64,000 bases of DNA from assembly GCF_012641745.1 (NCBI RefSeq), contig NZ_WEHZ01000017.1, positions 54,529 to 118,528 on the forward strand, read 5' to 3'. The position numbers were made by a program, and so were the translations under genes. This document shows, piece after piece, positions 8,697-18,241 of the stretch (its first letter is position 1; the number at the start of each line of letters is the position of its first letter). The notes beneath the pieces are model-generated. The model searched no databases. It saw only the letters and a list, made by a program, of their open reading frames with translations, and had not been told where the DNA came from. The DNA comes from Pseudoalteromonas peptidolytica (GTDB lineage Bacteria; Pseudomonadota; Gammaproteobacteria; Enterobacterales; Alteromonadaceae).

Positions 8697-9089
8697 ATGA
8701 AAAAACTTTCAGCAGCACTTTTATTGCTATCAACAGCCGCAGTTGCGCAACCATATGACAATTCTTTAACTGAAGAAGCGATTAAACAACGCCTTCAGCC
8801 AATCGGTTCAGTATATTTAGCTGGTGCTGAAAGTGCAGCAGCAGCGGTACCAGCTGGCCCTCGCTCAGGCGAACAAGTTTACCAAGCTTCTTGTTTCGCT
8901 TGTCACGGTACTGGCGCGCTAGGTGCTCCTAAAACAGCTGATGACTGGGCTGCACGTCTAGCCAAAGGCTCTGAAGTACTACTAGACCATGCGATTAATG
9001 GGTTTAATGCAATGCCACCTCGTGGTACTTGTATGGACTGTTCTGATGATGAAATCGCAGCAGCTATCGAGTTTATGACAAAAAACTAG
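8697..9089 (+). CDS. monohaem cytochrome c5
   Basis: A 130-residue periplasmic electron-transfer protein. A signal peptide covers about 1-17 (ending VAQ). One haem site, CFACH at 66-70, and the likely axial Met106 in F-N-A-M-P-P-R-G are seen. The C112-x-x-C115 pair that forms the c5 family's disulfide is also present. The N-terminal part of the mature chain (18-57), rich in Ala and Glu, is a low-complexity linker. The ATG at 8697 begins the signal peptide; the upstream match is only AAGGT. A terminator follows 40 bp after the stop. It could serve cbb3-type or other oxidases together with cytochrome c4. Confidence 0.92.
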   Translation: MKKLSAALLLLSTAAVAQPYDNSLTEEAIKQRLQPIGSVYLAGAESAAAAVPAGPRSGEQVYQASCFACHGTGALGAPKTADDWAARLAKGSEVLLDHAINGFNAMPPRGTCMDCSDDEIAAAIEFMTKN

Positions 9090-9128
9090 GTATTAGCTCG
9101 TTGCTGTCATGGTAACCAAAAATACATT

Positions 9129-9160
9129 AAAAAGTGCAGCCTTTATCGCTGCACTTTTTC
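9129..9160. terminator. bidirectional intrinsic terminator after cytochrome c5
   Basis: Stem AAAAAGTGCAGC / GCTGCACTTTTT with a CTTTATC loop; T-runs on both strands. Confidence 0.85.
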
Positions 9161-9181
9161 TCTAAAATATCATGACAATTT

Positions 9182-9320
9182 ATACCAATTATCTTAATTA
9201 AGCGGTCTATTTTAAGGCATGAAAGGCTTACTATTTATTTGTTCTAAATAAGAAATTTTTAACGCAGTTAGCGTCAGATTTACTCCTTCAAATTGAGCAA
9301 GTATTAATGCTAATTGGTAT
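9182..9320. repeat. palindrome-ended intergenic repeat, copy 1 (139 bp)
   Basis: Begins ATACCAATTA and ends TAATTGGTAT, a 10-bp perfect terminal inverted repeat. The interior shares TCTTAATTAAG near the left end. On the right it shares GTTCTAAATAAG, TTTTTAACGC, GTTAGCGTCAGATTTAC and TTCAAATTGAGCAAG with the copy at 63532-63740. This copy lacks about 70 internal bases present there. It codes for nothing: the 79-residue open frame across it is an artefact of the repeat. MITE-like in form, with no transposase in the window. Confidence 0.85.
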
Positions 9321-9438
9321 GACAGATCAAGCCACAAAACAAGCTTGTAGGAATGAGAAAATTGCACTTGACCACTTAGGTTAAAAGTGAAATTATTAAG
9401 CTCAATAATTAAACAAAAATAAGAACCGGTTTTCATCA

Positions 9439-12009
9439 TTGGAAGAGCCACAACAACAGGTTAAGAGACTATCTCGACGAGCCGCAAGATTAGAGTCTTT
9501 ACTAGAAAAATATAAAAGAAAGTCTCAACTTCAACACACATTAATTCAATTATCAGAACAGGCAAGTACTGTTGCTGAGTTAACCCTGTTGTACCCCGCA
9601 ATTCATAATATTCTTTCTCAATATCTACCAAGCAAGAGCTTCTATGTGGTATTACAAAACCGCTTTACACAAGCACTTGAACTTTCTTACTTTGTAGATG
9701 AAAAAGATGCTGTGGCTATTCCCTTACATGAGGCACATCACTTCAAAGATGGCGTTACAGGTCATGTTTTTAAAACTGGCAAAACAGTTTACCTCACCAA
9801 AGAAGAGATGTTGTCGCGAGCAAAGGCTGGTGAGTTCAAAATCCTTGGTAGCCAAGCAGAACATTGGGTAGGGGTGCCAATATATCGCGATGGCGCGATT
9901 ATTGGTGTCATGGTGTCACAAAGCTATGAGGCTGAACAGTCATACAGTGAGCATCAAGTTGAGCTGCTTGAAGTGATGTCGCTATACCTAGCCACTGCAA
10001 TCGAGAGAGTCAAAAAACGCGAATTACTCGAGTCAGAAGTTAAGATACGCACTCGCGCGTTAATGCAAAGCAATGAAGCGCTGAACAAGGAAATTGATAA
10101 TCGTAAACGTGCGCTAGAAAGGCAGCAGATCTTGTTTCAAATATCAGAACTGGCAACTCAGTTTTCTGATATCGATGATGTTTATAAACAGGTTCATGAC
10201 ATTATCCGGTCAATTACCTTTGCCGATAACTTGTATATCGCGCTTTATAATAAAGAAGAACAATGGCTAACCTTCCCCTATAGTGTTGATGAAAAAACTC
10301 GCTATAAAACCAGATCTTTTGCAAAAGGATATAGCGAGCTGGTTATTCGCACGGAGCAAAGTCAACTGATCGACTGCACTCGAGCCAAAGCTCTCGCGAT
10401 GGAGGGGATTGTAGAGCGACCAGCGGGATACAACCATAATTTAGCCGCGACAAGTTGGCTCGGTGCTCCATTAAAAACCGCCACTGGCGTTATTGGCTTA
10501 ATAGCATGCCAAGCGTATGATCATAAATATGAATTTGACTATGACGATGTTGAGCTAATTTCGTTTGTATCAAATCAGATTGCATCGGTATTACAGACTC
10601 ATTTAGCAAATCAGGCATTAAAGATCAGTCACCAGCAACTCGAACATCGCGTTGCAGAGAAGACCAAAGAATTACAACAAACGAATTTGCATTTACAAAT
10701 GCAAATGGAAGAGCGCAAAAAAATAGAGCAGCAGCTATATCACGACGCCCACCACGACTCACTTACCGGTCTACCAAACCGCAGCCTATTTTTAACCCAA
10801 CTTGAAAAAACATTGAAGAAACATCACCGCTATCCTGAAGATAACTTTGCTGTGCTGTTTATTGATTTAGACAAGTTTAAAGATATTAATGATGAACTTG
10901 GTCATCAGGCTGGCGATCAGTTTTTGGTTTGGGTATCACAATCTTTCTCAGAGTGTATTCGTGAACATGACTTGCTAGCCAGACTAGCTGGTGATGAATT
11001 TGTAGTTTTACTTGATCATCTAACCGATCGCCAACAAGCAGAAGACGTGGCGAAACGGATAATCAAGGTAATGCAACAGCCATTTTGCCTCAAAGGCGTA
11101 TGTATGCAAAGCGGTGCAAGTATCGGCATAACGTATAGTAACAAGCTATATCGCAATACCGATGAAATTATTCGAGATGCAGATGCTGCAATGTATTACG
11201 CAAAGAATGCCGGTCGTGGCCGCTACGAGTTTTATCATCCACTACTCAGTGCCAGCTCTAGCGCTCAGAAACAACATGATCAGCACCACCTTGATAAGCT
11301 ACCAACACATTTTCGCTATACCGAGATAGTCAACTGGTCTGACAGTGCAGAGCCCATCGGATTTATCGAGGCTTTTGGTGAACACCCAGTACTAGGTAGC
11401 ACAAGCTTTGATATTCTAAAGAAGTTTGCAGCTGAAAAACCCCAACACCTTGAGATCGAATTGCAATTACTTAAAAAAGCTCAAGATGTTGCGGCTTGTC
11501 GGAATGACGACATTTTATTTAACTGTTCAACCATGTTGTTGGAAAACAACCATTTTGATGTGCTAAAGCAACAGTTAGTCACTGAAGGTAACGCACTTTG
11601 CTTATTGTTTGAAGAAAGTGAAATTCGTTTTGCTTCTAGTCAGCAAATTTTAAACTTAAAGTCGTTGGCTGAAATGGGGATCCCTATCGGGTTAAATAAC
11701 TTTGGCAAAGATCGTTGCGATCTTACCCTGATCAGCCAAATTGACTTTACCTATGTTCTACTTAGCTCTACCTTTAGTAAACGTGTACTTCAGCAAACGA
11801 GCTATGAGGTTCAATTACAGGGTATTTTGGCCGTTACCCAAGTAAAAGGCATTAAAGTCATTGCTCGCGGACCTGCAATATTAAATTTCAGAAGTTTGTT
11901 AGAAAAGCATGGCTTGCAGCTGTTTTTTGGCAAGCAACGAGCTTTAGATAAAGGGCAAGAAACATGCGCCTTTATCCCCACTTTTGATAACGAATCAATC
12001 CCTTCTTAA
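9439..12009 (+). CDS. GAF-GAF-GGDEF protein with degenerate EAL domain (probable diguanylate cyclase)
   Basis: An 856-residue soluble signalling protein. In order: a short basic coiled coil (1-30), GAF domain (about 30-195), coiled coil, second GAF (about 225-385), coiled coil (390-430), GGDEF (about 435-600) and a C-terminal EAL-like domain (about 630-850). The GGDEF part has [15 protein letters not shown] and signature AGDEF, so cyclase activity is plausible. The EAL part lacks the EAL glutamate, and the usual DDFG catalytic pair is replaced by NNFG, so phosphodiesterase activity is unlikely. The start is a TTG at 9439, the only start codon ahead of the first GAF after an upstream stop; no good ribosome site. 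Its end overlaps convergent rep by 15 bp. Confidence 0.85.
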   Translation: MEEPQQQVKRLSRRAARLESLLEKYKRKSQLQHTLIQLSEQASTVAELTLLYPAIHNILSQYLPSKSFYVVLQNRFTQALELSYFVDEKDAVAIPLHEAHHFKDGVTGHVFKTGKTVYLTKEEMLSRAKAGEFKILGSQAEHWVGVPIYRDGAIIGVMVSQSYEAEQSYSEHQVELLEVMSLYLATAIERVKKRELLESEVKIRTRALMQSNEALNKEIDNRKRALERQQILFQISELATQFSDIDDVYKQVHDIIRSITFADNLYIALYNKEEQWLTFPYSVDEKTRYKTRSFAKGYSELVIRTEQSQLIDCTRAKALAMEGIVERPAGYNHNLAATSWLGAPLKTATGVIGLIACQAYDHKYEFDYDDVELISFVSNQIASVLQTHLANQALKISHQQLEHRVAEKTKELQQTNLHLQMQMEERKKIEQQLYHDAHHDSLTGLPNRSLFLTQLEKTLKKHHRYPEDNFAVLFIDLDKFKDINDELGHQAGDQFLVWVSQSFSECIREHDLLARLAGDEFVVLLDHLTDRQQAEDVAKRIIKVMQQPFCLKGVCMQSGASIGITYSNKLYRNTDEIIRDADAAMYYAKNAGRGRYEFYHPLLSASSSAQKQHDQHHLDKLPTHFRYTEIVNWSDSAEPIGFIEAFGEHPVLGSTSFDILKKFAAEKPQHLEIELQLLKKAQDVAACRNDDILFNCSTMLLENNHFDVLKQQLVTEGNALCLLFEESEIRFASSQQILNLKSLAEMGIPIGLNNFGKDRCDLTLISQIDFTYVLLSSTFSKRVLQQTSYEVQLQGILAVTQVKGIKVIARGPAILNFRSLLEKHGLQLFFGKQRALDKGQETCAFIPTFDNESIPS

Positions 12010-14010
12010 CATAGCGCGTAGATTCGCCACGTTAGATTTTCCTTTTTCCATTCGTTCTGCCTGTGTCGCCACAGGCTTTTTACCTTCAATTTGCAGATCG
12101 TCTTGAGGTAACTCTTGCACAAAGCGGCTCAACTCAGGAGTGATCTGCTCACCAAATTGACGGCGACTTTTTGTATAAGTCAACGTTAACGTTTGCTGAG
12201 CACGAGTGATCCCTACATAAGCCAAACGCCTTTCTTCTTCAACATTGTCTTCATCGATACTAGTTTGATGCGGTAACAAGCCTTCTTCCATGCCAACCAT
12301 AAACACGTGCGGGTATTCTAACCCTTTAGAAGCATGTAACGTTAACAGCTGCACGGCATCAGAATCATCCTCTTCCTCATTGCGCTCAAGCATATCCCTC
12401 AGCGTCAGTTTACTAACAACCTCTGGCAAGGTCATCGCCGGATTATCTGCATCCCCTGTTAGCATATCACTGATCCAGCGATATAATTCCGAGACATTTT
12501 TCATCCTCATCTCTGCCGCTTTAGCACTTGGGGATGATTCGTATAGATAAGCCTCGTAGTTAATTTCTCGGATCATATCTTTAACGGCTTCCAAAGTATC
12601 ACCCCGAGTGGCTCTATCTGAAAGCTCCACTACCCAACGAGCAAATCCCATTAAGGCCTTTAGCCCTCGTCCCGCCATACGCTCTACAAGTTCGGACTCA
12701 AAGCATGCTTCAAATAAACTAATATGACGTTCGTTGGCAAAACTGCCAAGCTTTTCTAAAGTCACCGGGCCAATCTCACGTCTTGGTGTATTAACGATAC
12801 GCAAAAACGCATTGTCATCATCTTGATTTACCAAGAATCGTAAATATGCCATGATGTCTTTGATTTCACTGCGAGCAAAAAACGACATACCACCACTGAT
12901 TTTATAAGGGATACGGTTGGTCATTAAAGCTTTCTCAAATACCCGAGCTTGGTGGTTTCCGCGATAAAGCAAAGCATAGTCCCGATAGCTCGTGCGCTTC
13001 ATAAATTTATGCGAAATAATTTCAGCTACTACCCGCTCAGCTTCGTGCTCTTCGTCACGGGTAGCAATCACCCGAATAGGATCACCGTACCCTAGTTCAC
13101 TAAATAGTTGCTTATCAAACTCGTGTGGGTTATTCGCGATTAGAATATTAGCTGCTTTTAAGATCCGTCCGGCACTACGGTAGTTTTGTTCTAATTTAAT
13201 CAGCCTTAAACCAGGAAAATCTTTACTTAGTAGTACTAGGTTTTGTGGTTTAGCACCACGCCATGAGTAAATCGATTGGTCATCATCACCTACCACAGTG
13301 AAGCGTGCACGCTCTCCCACTAAGCGCTTTACGAGTTGATATTGGCTGGTATTGGTATCTTGATATTCGTCGACTAATAAATAACGAAAACGCTGCTGCC
13401 AACGCTCTCTAACATCAACCGACTGATTCAGCAGCAATGTTGGGATCATGATGAGATCGTCAAAGTCTAGCGCGTTGTATGCACGAAGCTGTGTCTGGTA
13501 ACGAGCATACAACTGAGCGAACAGCGCTTTTTGAGGCTCTCGAGCTTCTCGAATAGCGCGTTCGGGTAAGATCAGTTCATTTTTCCAATTACCAATCTGC
13601 ATTTTTAGCAAGTTAAGCAGATCTTTGTCACGCTCCAGCTCTTTTTCAGTCAGTTCACTTAACAACTGGTTGGTATCTTGATCATCAAACAAAGAAAAGC
13701 CTGGCTTGTAGCCTAAGGTTTTAACCTCTTTTTTGATGATCTCCAGACCCAATGTATGAAAAGTCGAAACCCACAGCCCCTTAGCTTCTTGTTTGCCTAA
13801 TGTTTGCGCGACACGTTCACGCATTTCTTTGGCGGCTTTGTTGGTAAAGGTGACCGCAGCGATATTTCTCGCTTTGTATTCACACTGCTGTACTAAGTAG
13901 GCAATTTTATTGGTAATAACACGGGTTTTACCAGAGCCAGCCCCCGCTAACACAAGGCATGGGCCACTAATATACTTTACTGCTTCGTCTTGTTTTGGGT
14001 TGAGCTTCAT
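11995..14010 (-). CDS. rep: ATP-dependent DNA helicase Rep
   Basis: A 671-residue superfamily 1A 3'-5' helicase that helps replication forks move through protein blocks. Motifs: Q-motif near residues 4-8 (N-P-K-Q), Walker A GAGSGKT (23-29), Walker B VDEYQDTN, motif [16 protein letters not shown], motif IV QNYRS, motif [11 protein letters not shown] and motif [13 protein letters not shown]. Length agrees with E. coli Rep (673) and is clearly shorter than UvrD. Single gene, convergent with the GGDEF gene. Confidence 0.95.
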   Translation of the reverse strand: MKLNPKQDEAVKYISGPCLVLAGAGSGKTRVITNKIAYLVQQCEYKARNIAAVTFTNKAAKEMRERVAQTLGKQEAKGLWVSTFHTLGLEIIKKEVKTLGYKPGFSLFDDQDTNQLLSELTEKELERDKDLLNLLKMQIGNWKNELILPERAIREAREPQKALFAQLYARYQTQLRAYNALDFDDLIMIPTLLLNQSVDVRERWQQRFRYLLVDEYQDTNTSQYQLVKRLVGERARFTVVGDDDQSIYSWRGAKPQNLVLLSKDFPGLRLIKLEQNYRSAGRILKAANILIANNPHEFDKQLFSELGYGDPIRVIATRDEEHEAERVVAEIISHKFMKRTSYRDYALLYRGNHQARVFEKALMTNRIPYKISGGMSFFARSEIKDIMAYLRFLVNQDDDNAFLRIVNTPRREIGPVTLEKLGSFANERHISLFEACFESELVERMAGRGLKALMGFARWVVELSDRATRGDTLEAVKDMIREINYEAYLYESSPSAKAAEMRMKNVSELYRWISDMLTGDADNPAMTLPEVVSKLTLRDMLERNEEEDDSDAVQLLTLHASKGLEYPHVFMVGMEEGLLPHQTSIDEDNVEEERRLAYVGITRAQQTLTLTYTKSRRQFGEQITPELSRFVQELPQDDLQIEGKKPVATQAERMEKGKSNVANLRAMLRRD

Positions 14011-14204
14011 GCAACTAATCCGGTTATCTTCTCGCTTGGCGCACTTTTGGTTACAACTTTGAGTGCTGAGGGGTTGAGGAATTCTTATAAACTAAGCGCG
14101 CTAGTTTACCGTATCAATGTAAAACTATGAAGCGAACCTTTTCCACCTCTCGTGCATAAGGTAAGATGGTAAATGTATACTGACTCGCAAGCTAAGGTAA
14201 GAAA

Positions 14205-14474
14205 ATGATTAACCCAGCCAAAATTGAAGAGATTGCCAAACAGATTTCAAGCAATATGCCACAAGGTGTTAAGAGCCTTGCCGAAACGTTTGAAGCCAGA
14301 ACCAAGCAAGCTATTCAAAGTAAACTATCAGAGATGGACTTTGTCAGCAGAGAAGAATTCGATATTCAAAGCAAAGTATTGATCCGCACCCGTGAAAAGC
14401 TAGTAGAGCTCGAAGAAAAAGTAGCACAGCTTGAAGCACAACTGGCTGACAAGCAAACAGACTCTCACGAGTAA
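14205..14474 (+). CDS. ubiK: ubiquinone biosynthesis accessory factor UbiK (YqiC)
   Basis: An 89-residue membrane-fusogenic (BMFP) protein that helps the soluble Ubi complex make ubiquinone aerobically. The N-terminal amphipathic part (I-N-P-A-K-I-E-E-I-A-K-Q-I) is followed by a heptad coiled coil (about 50-82) with V-x-x-L-E-x-K-V-A-x-L-E spacing, the family's trimerisation region. AAGG lies upstream of the ATG. It is divergent from rep. Confidence 0.92.
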   Translation: MINPAKIEEIAKQISSNMPQGVKSLAETFEARTKQAIQSKLSEMDFVSREEFDIQSKVLIRTREKLVELEEKVAQLEAQLADKQTDSHE

Positions 14475-14531
14475 CACCGTATTGGCAGCACTGCGTTGGT
14501 GTTTTGCTGCCATTTCATTGTATGGTGTTTA

Positions 14532-14557
14532 ATACCAATTAGCTTTAATAGTTGGTA
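14532..14557. repeat. short solo copy of the repeat terminus
   Basis: ATACCAATTAGCTTTAATA is identical over 18 bases to the inverted right end of the full repeat at 63723-63740, and is followed at once by GTTGGTA, which closes a small inverted repeat. It sits between ubiK and the carbonic anhydrase gene in the 175-bp convergent gap. Best read as a remnant of the repeat. Confidence 0.55.
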
Positions 14558-14649
14558 CAACATCAAGGTTTTGTGGACACAGGATAATTAGTGCCGCAAC
14601 CTGTATAGCCTGACGCTCATATCATAGACATCCATTGTTCGCTTGCAGT

Positions 14650-15321
14650 TTAAGAGCAATAGCGTTGATTCACACCGAGTAACGACTTTTCATAGCACAA
14701 AGATAGCTGCTCACTGTCTGCCACTGCACCGACAACCTCATTTAATAATCCATCAGCAAGGCCATATACCCAACCGTGTACGGTCAGTGTTTGACCACGC
14801 AACCACGCATCCTGCACAATGTTGCTCTGACAAACATTGCGCACTTGCTCCACCACATTAAGTTCACATAATGCTGCGCATTGTTGCTCATCAACTATGC
14901 GCTCAATAATTGCCTGATGCTTCTCTTTGACATCAGCAACATGACGAAGCCAGTTGTCAATTAGTCCAAACTTTGCATTATCTAGCACCGCTTGAACACC
15001 ACCGCAACCATAGTGGCCAACTACCATAATATGGTCGACTTTAAGTACTTCTACTGCATACTGCATGACCGATAAACAATTATGATCAGTATGTACCACT
15101 ACATTTGCAACATTACGGTGAACAAATAGTTCACCGGGCATTAAATCAACAATTTCGTTGGCCGGTACTCGAGAATCTGAGCACCCTATCCAGAGATAAT
15201 CAGGGTTTTGCTGCTGCGACAACTTTTTAAAAAATTCAGGATCACTGGCATTGGTGCGCTCTGCCCATTGCTTATTGCTATTGAGCAAATGGCTCAGCGG
15301 GCTCGAACTAAAATTACACAT
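14650..15321 (-). CDS. can: beta-class carbonic anhydrase
   Basis: A 223-residue zinc enzyme interconverting CO2 and bicarbonate in the cytoplasm, supplying bicarbonate to carboxylases. Zinc ligands and catalytic dyad are visible: C47-S-D49-S-R51 and H103-Y-G-C106-G-G, with the G-E-L-F-V-H-R-N-V-A-N segment between. Length fits E. coli Can (220). ATG 15321 has CGGAGAG upstream. It follows the METTL25-like gene by about 14 bp, so the two, and possibly the NMT1-like gene, form one transcript. No functional reason for that pairing is known to me. Confidence 0.94.
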   Translation of the reverse strand: MCNFSSSPLSHLLNSNKQWAERTNASDPEFFKKLSQQQNPDYLWIGCSDSRVPANEIVDLMPGELFVHRNVANVVVHTDHNCLSVMQYAVEVLKVDHIMVVGHYGCGGVQAVLDNAKFGLIDNWLRHVADVKEKHQAIIERIVDEQQCAALCELNVVEQVRNVCQSNIVQDAWLRGQTLTVHGWVYGLADGLLNEVVGAVADSEQLSLCYEKSLLGVNQRYCS

Positions 15322-15335
15322 TAGTGGCTCTCCGG

Positions 15336-16508
15336 CTAACGTTCAGCCTGTATCAAAATATTCCTTGGGGTGAGTGACTTTTCGCAAAAAGTACTAAGCT
15401 CAACATCATACCCCGATGCTTGTAAATATAAAGCTCTATCTAGCACTAACCATATTTCAATAGCACGGCGGAACAAATGACGAACCAACTCAACTCTGTC
15501 AGTAACTTGCTTTCTCTGGCGGCCAATTCGCTCATACCTTTCAAAGTCGATGTTTGCAGGTAAGATGATTTGTTTTTGCTCTGCCGCCCAGTAACAAAAC
15601 TCATCAAACGTCCCTGAAAAAATGGCTTTATTTACAGAGGGAACCGAGACATAGTTATCACTACCGTCCAACTCTCTTCTCAACGCATCAAAACCCAGTC
15701 GCCAACTCACTTCTTTTTTGCGAACTGCCGCGACTCTGCCCGGTGCGGTGACGGTTTCTTGTAATGCTAGCTTCATATCATGATGAGATAAGTTCAGCGC
15801 ACTGGCGCTAGCTTCTACGCTCATCGCTTCATACTGTTGTGGTGTAAAAAGGTGATAGCAGCAAGGAGAAAGCGATAGCTTTTTCATTCCATTATCAACA
15901 GCTTGGCGGATAAATACACGGTGTAATTCACCACAAGCATGTAATGCAATACCATGGCGATTTTCAACAAAATGGTGATGAATATCATCTTTGAGTACAT
16001 CAGCACAATGAAAGTGAAGGTTTAGATTCTGCCGTTTTGCACTCTCCTCTCCTTGACGACATAAATCTTGTTGTAGCTCAATACTATTGACTTCAGGCGC
16101 ACCATGGTAGGCAAGCATACGCCCTAAGTGCCCTTTACCAGCACACCATTCAAGCACAGCAGACTTGGTTTCGTTTATAGCAGCAACAAAGTCTTGTAGC
16201 TGCTCAAGCTTACGCCCTTTAATTCCATTACTTAGCCAAAATGGCAGTGCATCTCGATGACCTTCAATCTTGGGCAGCATACAAAGGGTATGTAATTGCT
16301 CCAGTTCAGGGATAGTACTTTTGAAGAAATCACGATGCGCTTGCTCGTTGTTGTCTAACTCATGTACTGCCTGATCGCTAAGTTGCAGTAACGTAGACTC
16401 AAGCTCAGGCCAAGGTATGGCTAAATGCTCAAATGCAACGATCTGCCAATACTGACGAGTATCAAATAATAATTTATCTAAACGTAGAAAACGCGTACTT
16501 AAGTCCAC
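15336..16508 (-). CDS. METTL25-like SAM-dependent methyltransferase
   Basis: A protein of about 390 residues. The central methyltransferase domain has the SAM motif L-E-W-C-A-G-K-G-H-L-G (about 120-130), then A-L-H-A-C-G-E-L-H and S-P-C-C-Y-H-L-F. This set is typical of METTL25/RRNAD1-type methyltransferases; in animals that family methylates RNA or ribosomal protein. The bacterial substrate is unknown. Start is uncertain: I use the GTG at 16508 (V-D-L-S-T-R-F), but the frame is open to a TTG at 16529 and no clear ribosome site supports either. It lies 36 bp (or 15 bp) after the NMT1-like gene and 14 bp before can. Confidence 0.75.
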   Translation of the reverse strand: MDLSTRFLRLDKLLFDTRQYWQIVAFEHLAIPWPELESTLLQLSDQAVHELDNNEQAHRDFFKSTIPELEQLHTLCMLPKIEGHRDALPFWLSNGIKGRKLEQLQDFVAAINETKSAVLEWCAGKGHLGRMLAYHGAPEVNSIELQQDLCRQGEESAKRQNLNLHFHCADVLKDDIHHHFVENRHGIALHACGELHRVFIRQAVDNGMKKLSLSPCCYHLFTPQQYEAMSVEASASALNLSHHDMKLALQETVTAPGRVAAVRKKEVSWRLGFDALRRELDGSDNYVSVPSVNKAIFSGTFDEFCYWAAEQKQIILPANIDFERYERIGRQRKQVTDRVELVRHLFRRAIEIWLVLDRALYLQASGYDVELSTFCEKSLTPRNILIQAER

Positions 16509-16544
16509 AGTAGTTACAACCACCAGCAATACAATATGCTTATT

Positions 16545-17597
16545 CTAGCGTAAATGTGACTTATTTTTCCGAGAAAAGATGAGCTGAATATACATGGGAA
16601 TACAAACTAAGGTTAAAACAGCGGCAATTATTAACACCCAAGATAATGAGGCCGGATCTTGCTTGACTTCTGAGTAAATAAAATCAGCCTTATGTTCGTG
16701 AAATTGGCTTACATCCAAATGATACAGCTGTGCTATCCACAGCCACTTTGCAGCTGACATTTTTCCGATAGGGATACCCGAAACCCTAATAAAATCTTTG
16801 AGCTTCTCTGCTTCATAAGCCAATTGTGCGAGTGACTTATGAGTTGCATAGTTCGCTTTGGTAACGGCAAGCGACTCTTCTAAATGGAGCATCGCATATC
16901 GCCAACCTTTGAGACTGGCACGACGAAATCGCATTACCTGCTGCGGACGATCGCGTAACATTGCTTCGGTCGTAAATAGCACGTCTGCGTAGACATTTAA
17001 ACCAAACTGTTTAGGGCAAATTTCTCGAGTCGCCACGCCCAATTGCTGTGCCTGATAGGGTTCGTTTGTGCTATAAACCTGCATCGCATCAAACTTTCCA
17101 GCGATGAAATCATCAAAGGGTTTCTTGCCTGAATAGAGCAACATGCTGTCGGTATTTACACCGGCTCGTTGCAACATCATCAGCAACTCACCATTTTCAG
17201 TATGCCCAAGGAGGCTGATGCGCTTTCCTTGAAAATCACGTGGGACATATATCCCGCTTTGCGCTTTAACCATCCAACAGTAAGGAGAGGATTGTAATAA
17301 TGCAGCCAGCGCCACAAAAGGTTTTCCTTCAAGGCGTTGTTTTAGTAAACCAGAGTGAAACACACCAAATTGCGCTTGTCCGTATAGCACACGAAAGTCA
17401 ACATTAGGGTTGTTCGGATCAGCGGGGACAATGATAACGTCAAGCCCTTCTTCTTGATAAAAGCCCTTTTCTTTTGCCATATAGTATCCAGCAAACTGGA
17501 ACTGATGCGTCCACTTCAACTGAAGCGTTACCTTCTCTAATGCCTGTATTTGGGTACTGAAGATAAGAAGCAATAACACTGCAAAATACTTAGACAT
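16545..17597 (-). CDS. membrane-anchored NMT1/THI5-like periplasmic binding protein
   Basis: A 350-residue exported protein. Signal peptide at 1-19 (ending IQA). The NMT1/THI5-like fold follows from K-V-T-L-Q-L-K-W-T-H-Q-F-Q-F-A-G-Y-Y through about residue 300. A single hydrophobic helix (about 318-340) is followed by a short basic tail, placing the tail in the cytoplasm. This sensor-plus-helix layout is the input half of NMT1-type histidine kinases or cyclases, but no output domain follows. Free binding proteins of ABC systems lack the helix, and no permease or ATPase gene is near. ATG 17597 has AAGGAC upstream. Ligand unknown (thiamine precursor-like molecules in the family). Confidence 0.78.
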   Translation of the reverse strand: MSKYFAVLLLLIFSTQIQALEKVTLQLKWTHQFQFAGYYMAKEKGFYQEEGLDVIIVPADPNNPNVDFRVLYGQAQFGVFHSGLLKQRLEGKPFVALAALLQSSPYCWMVKAQSGIYVPRDFQGKRISLLGHTENGELLMMLQRAGVNTDSMLLYSGKKPFDDFIAGKFDAMQVYSTNEPYQAQQLGVATREICPKQFGLNVYADVLFTTEAMLRDRPQQVMRFRRASLKGWRYAMLHLEESLAVTKANYATHKSLAQLAYEAEKLKDFIRVSGIPIGKMSAAKWLWIAQLYHLDVSQFHEHKADFIYSEVKQDPASLSWVLIIAAVLTLVCIPMYIQLIFSRKNKSHLR

Positions 17598-17703
17598 TAT
17601 GTCCTTATTTCTTGTACGAGAATAATGGCTAACTATAGTCGATGGGCAGAAGCTTGCCATAGCAATAGCCGCGATTTCAAAAACAGCTTAAGGAAAGTGA
17701 GTG

Positions 17704-18135
17704 CTATATACTATGTACAGTACAGTTTTCAAAATGCTCTGCGAGTAGATTTTTAATATGATGATGAATTTGGTCGCGACTTCCTGTGCATGTAATGTCG
17801 TAACCATTACCGTTGTTTTGTTCTATCAGCCCCAAGTAGTTTTTGCCTATCGCAATAGACTCTATACGCGCTATCGGTATGGTTACTTTTCCGATCCCAT
17901 GTGAGATGATCAGTGTATCGCCTACCTTTGTTAATAATGATTCCACTCTTTGGTTACCATATCCGTCACCGCCTAATACCATAGATAACATCAGCATTAA
18001 GCAAGCTGTAGAGAAGAAGATACCACTTTGAAAATCTGGCCAACATATCACTAGCACTACGTAAAGGCCTGCTAGTAACACAAGCTTCTTTATTAATGCA
18101 GCCCATCTTGATTTAGTTTTACCAGACTGTAACAC
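17704..18135 (-). CDS. hypothetical two-helix membrane protein with PH-like C-terminal domain
   Basis: 143 residues, not recognised as a named family. Two adjacent transmembrane helices (about 15-55) are followed by a soluble beta-rich region (V-G-D-T-L-I-I-S-H-G-I-G-K-V-T-I-P-I-A-R-I-E) that looks like a bacterial PH domain. Its end is His-rich (H-H-H). The start is a GTG at 18135 with GGGAGAG upstream. Alone between the NMT1-like gene and the end of ilvA. Confidence 0.6.
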   Translation of the reverse strand: MLQSGKTKSRWAALIKKLVLLAGLYVVLVICWPDFQSGIFFSTACLMLMLSMVLGGDGYGNQRVESLLTKVGDTLIISHGIGKVTIPIARIESIAIGKNYLGLIEQNNGNGYDITCTGSRDQIHHHIKNLLAEHFENCTVHSI

Positions 18136-18241
18136 TCGTCTCTCCCGCTAAATAAACTCCTCGAGATGGCAAAGCGCCCTCTCATTGCTCTGTGAAATTA
18201 AATTGGCAATAATATTCTCTAAGCGCCCAAACATAACCCCA

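Noticed and set aside
9212..9451. 79-codon minus-strand frame with hydrophobic residues
   Set aside because: It spans the intergenic repeat and runs into the start of the GGDEF gene; no similarity or ribosome site.
16545..17597. Complete ABC thiamine-type transporter
   Set aside because: Only the NMT1-like protein exists; no permease or ATPase gene is nearby and the protein is membrane-anchored.
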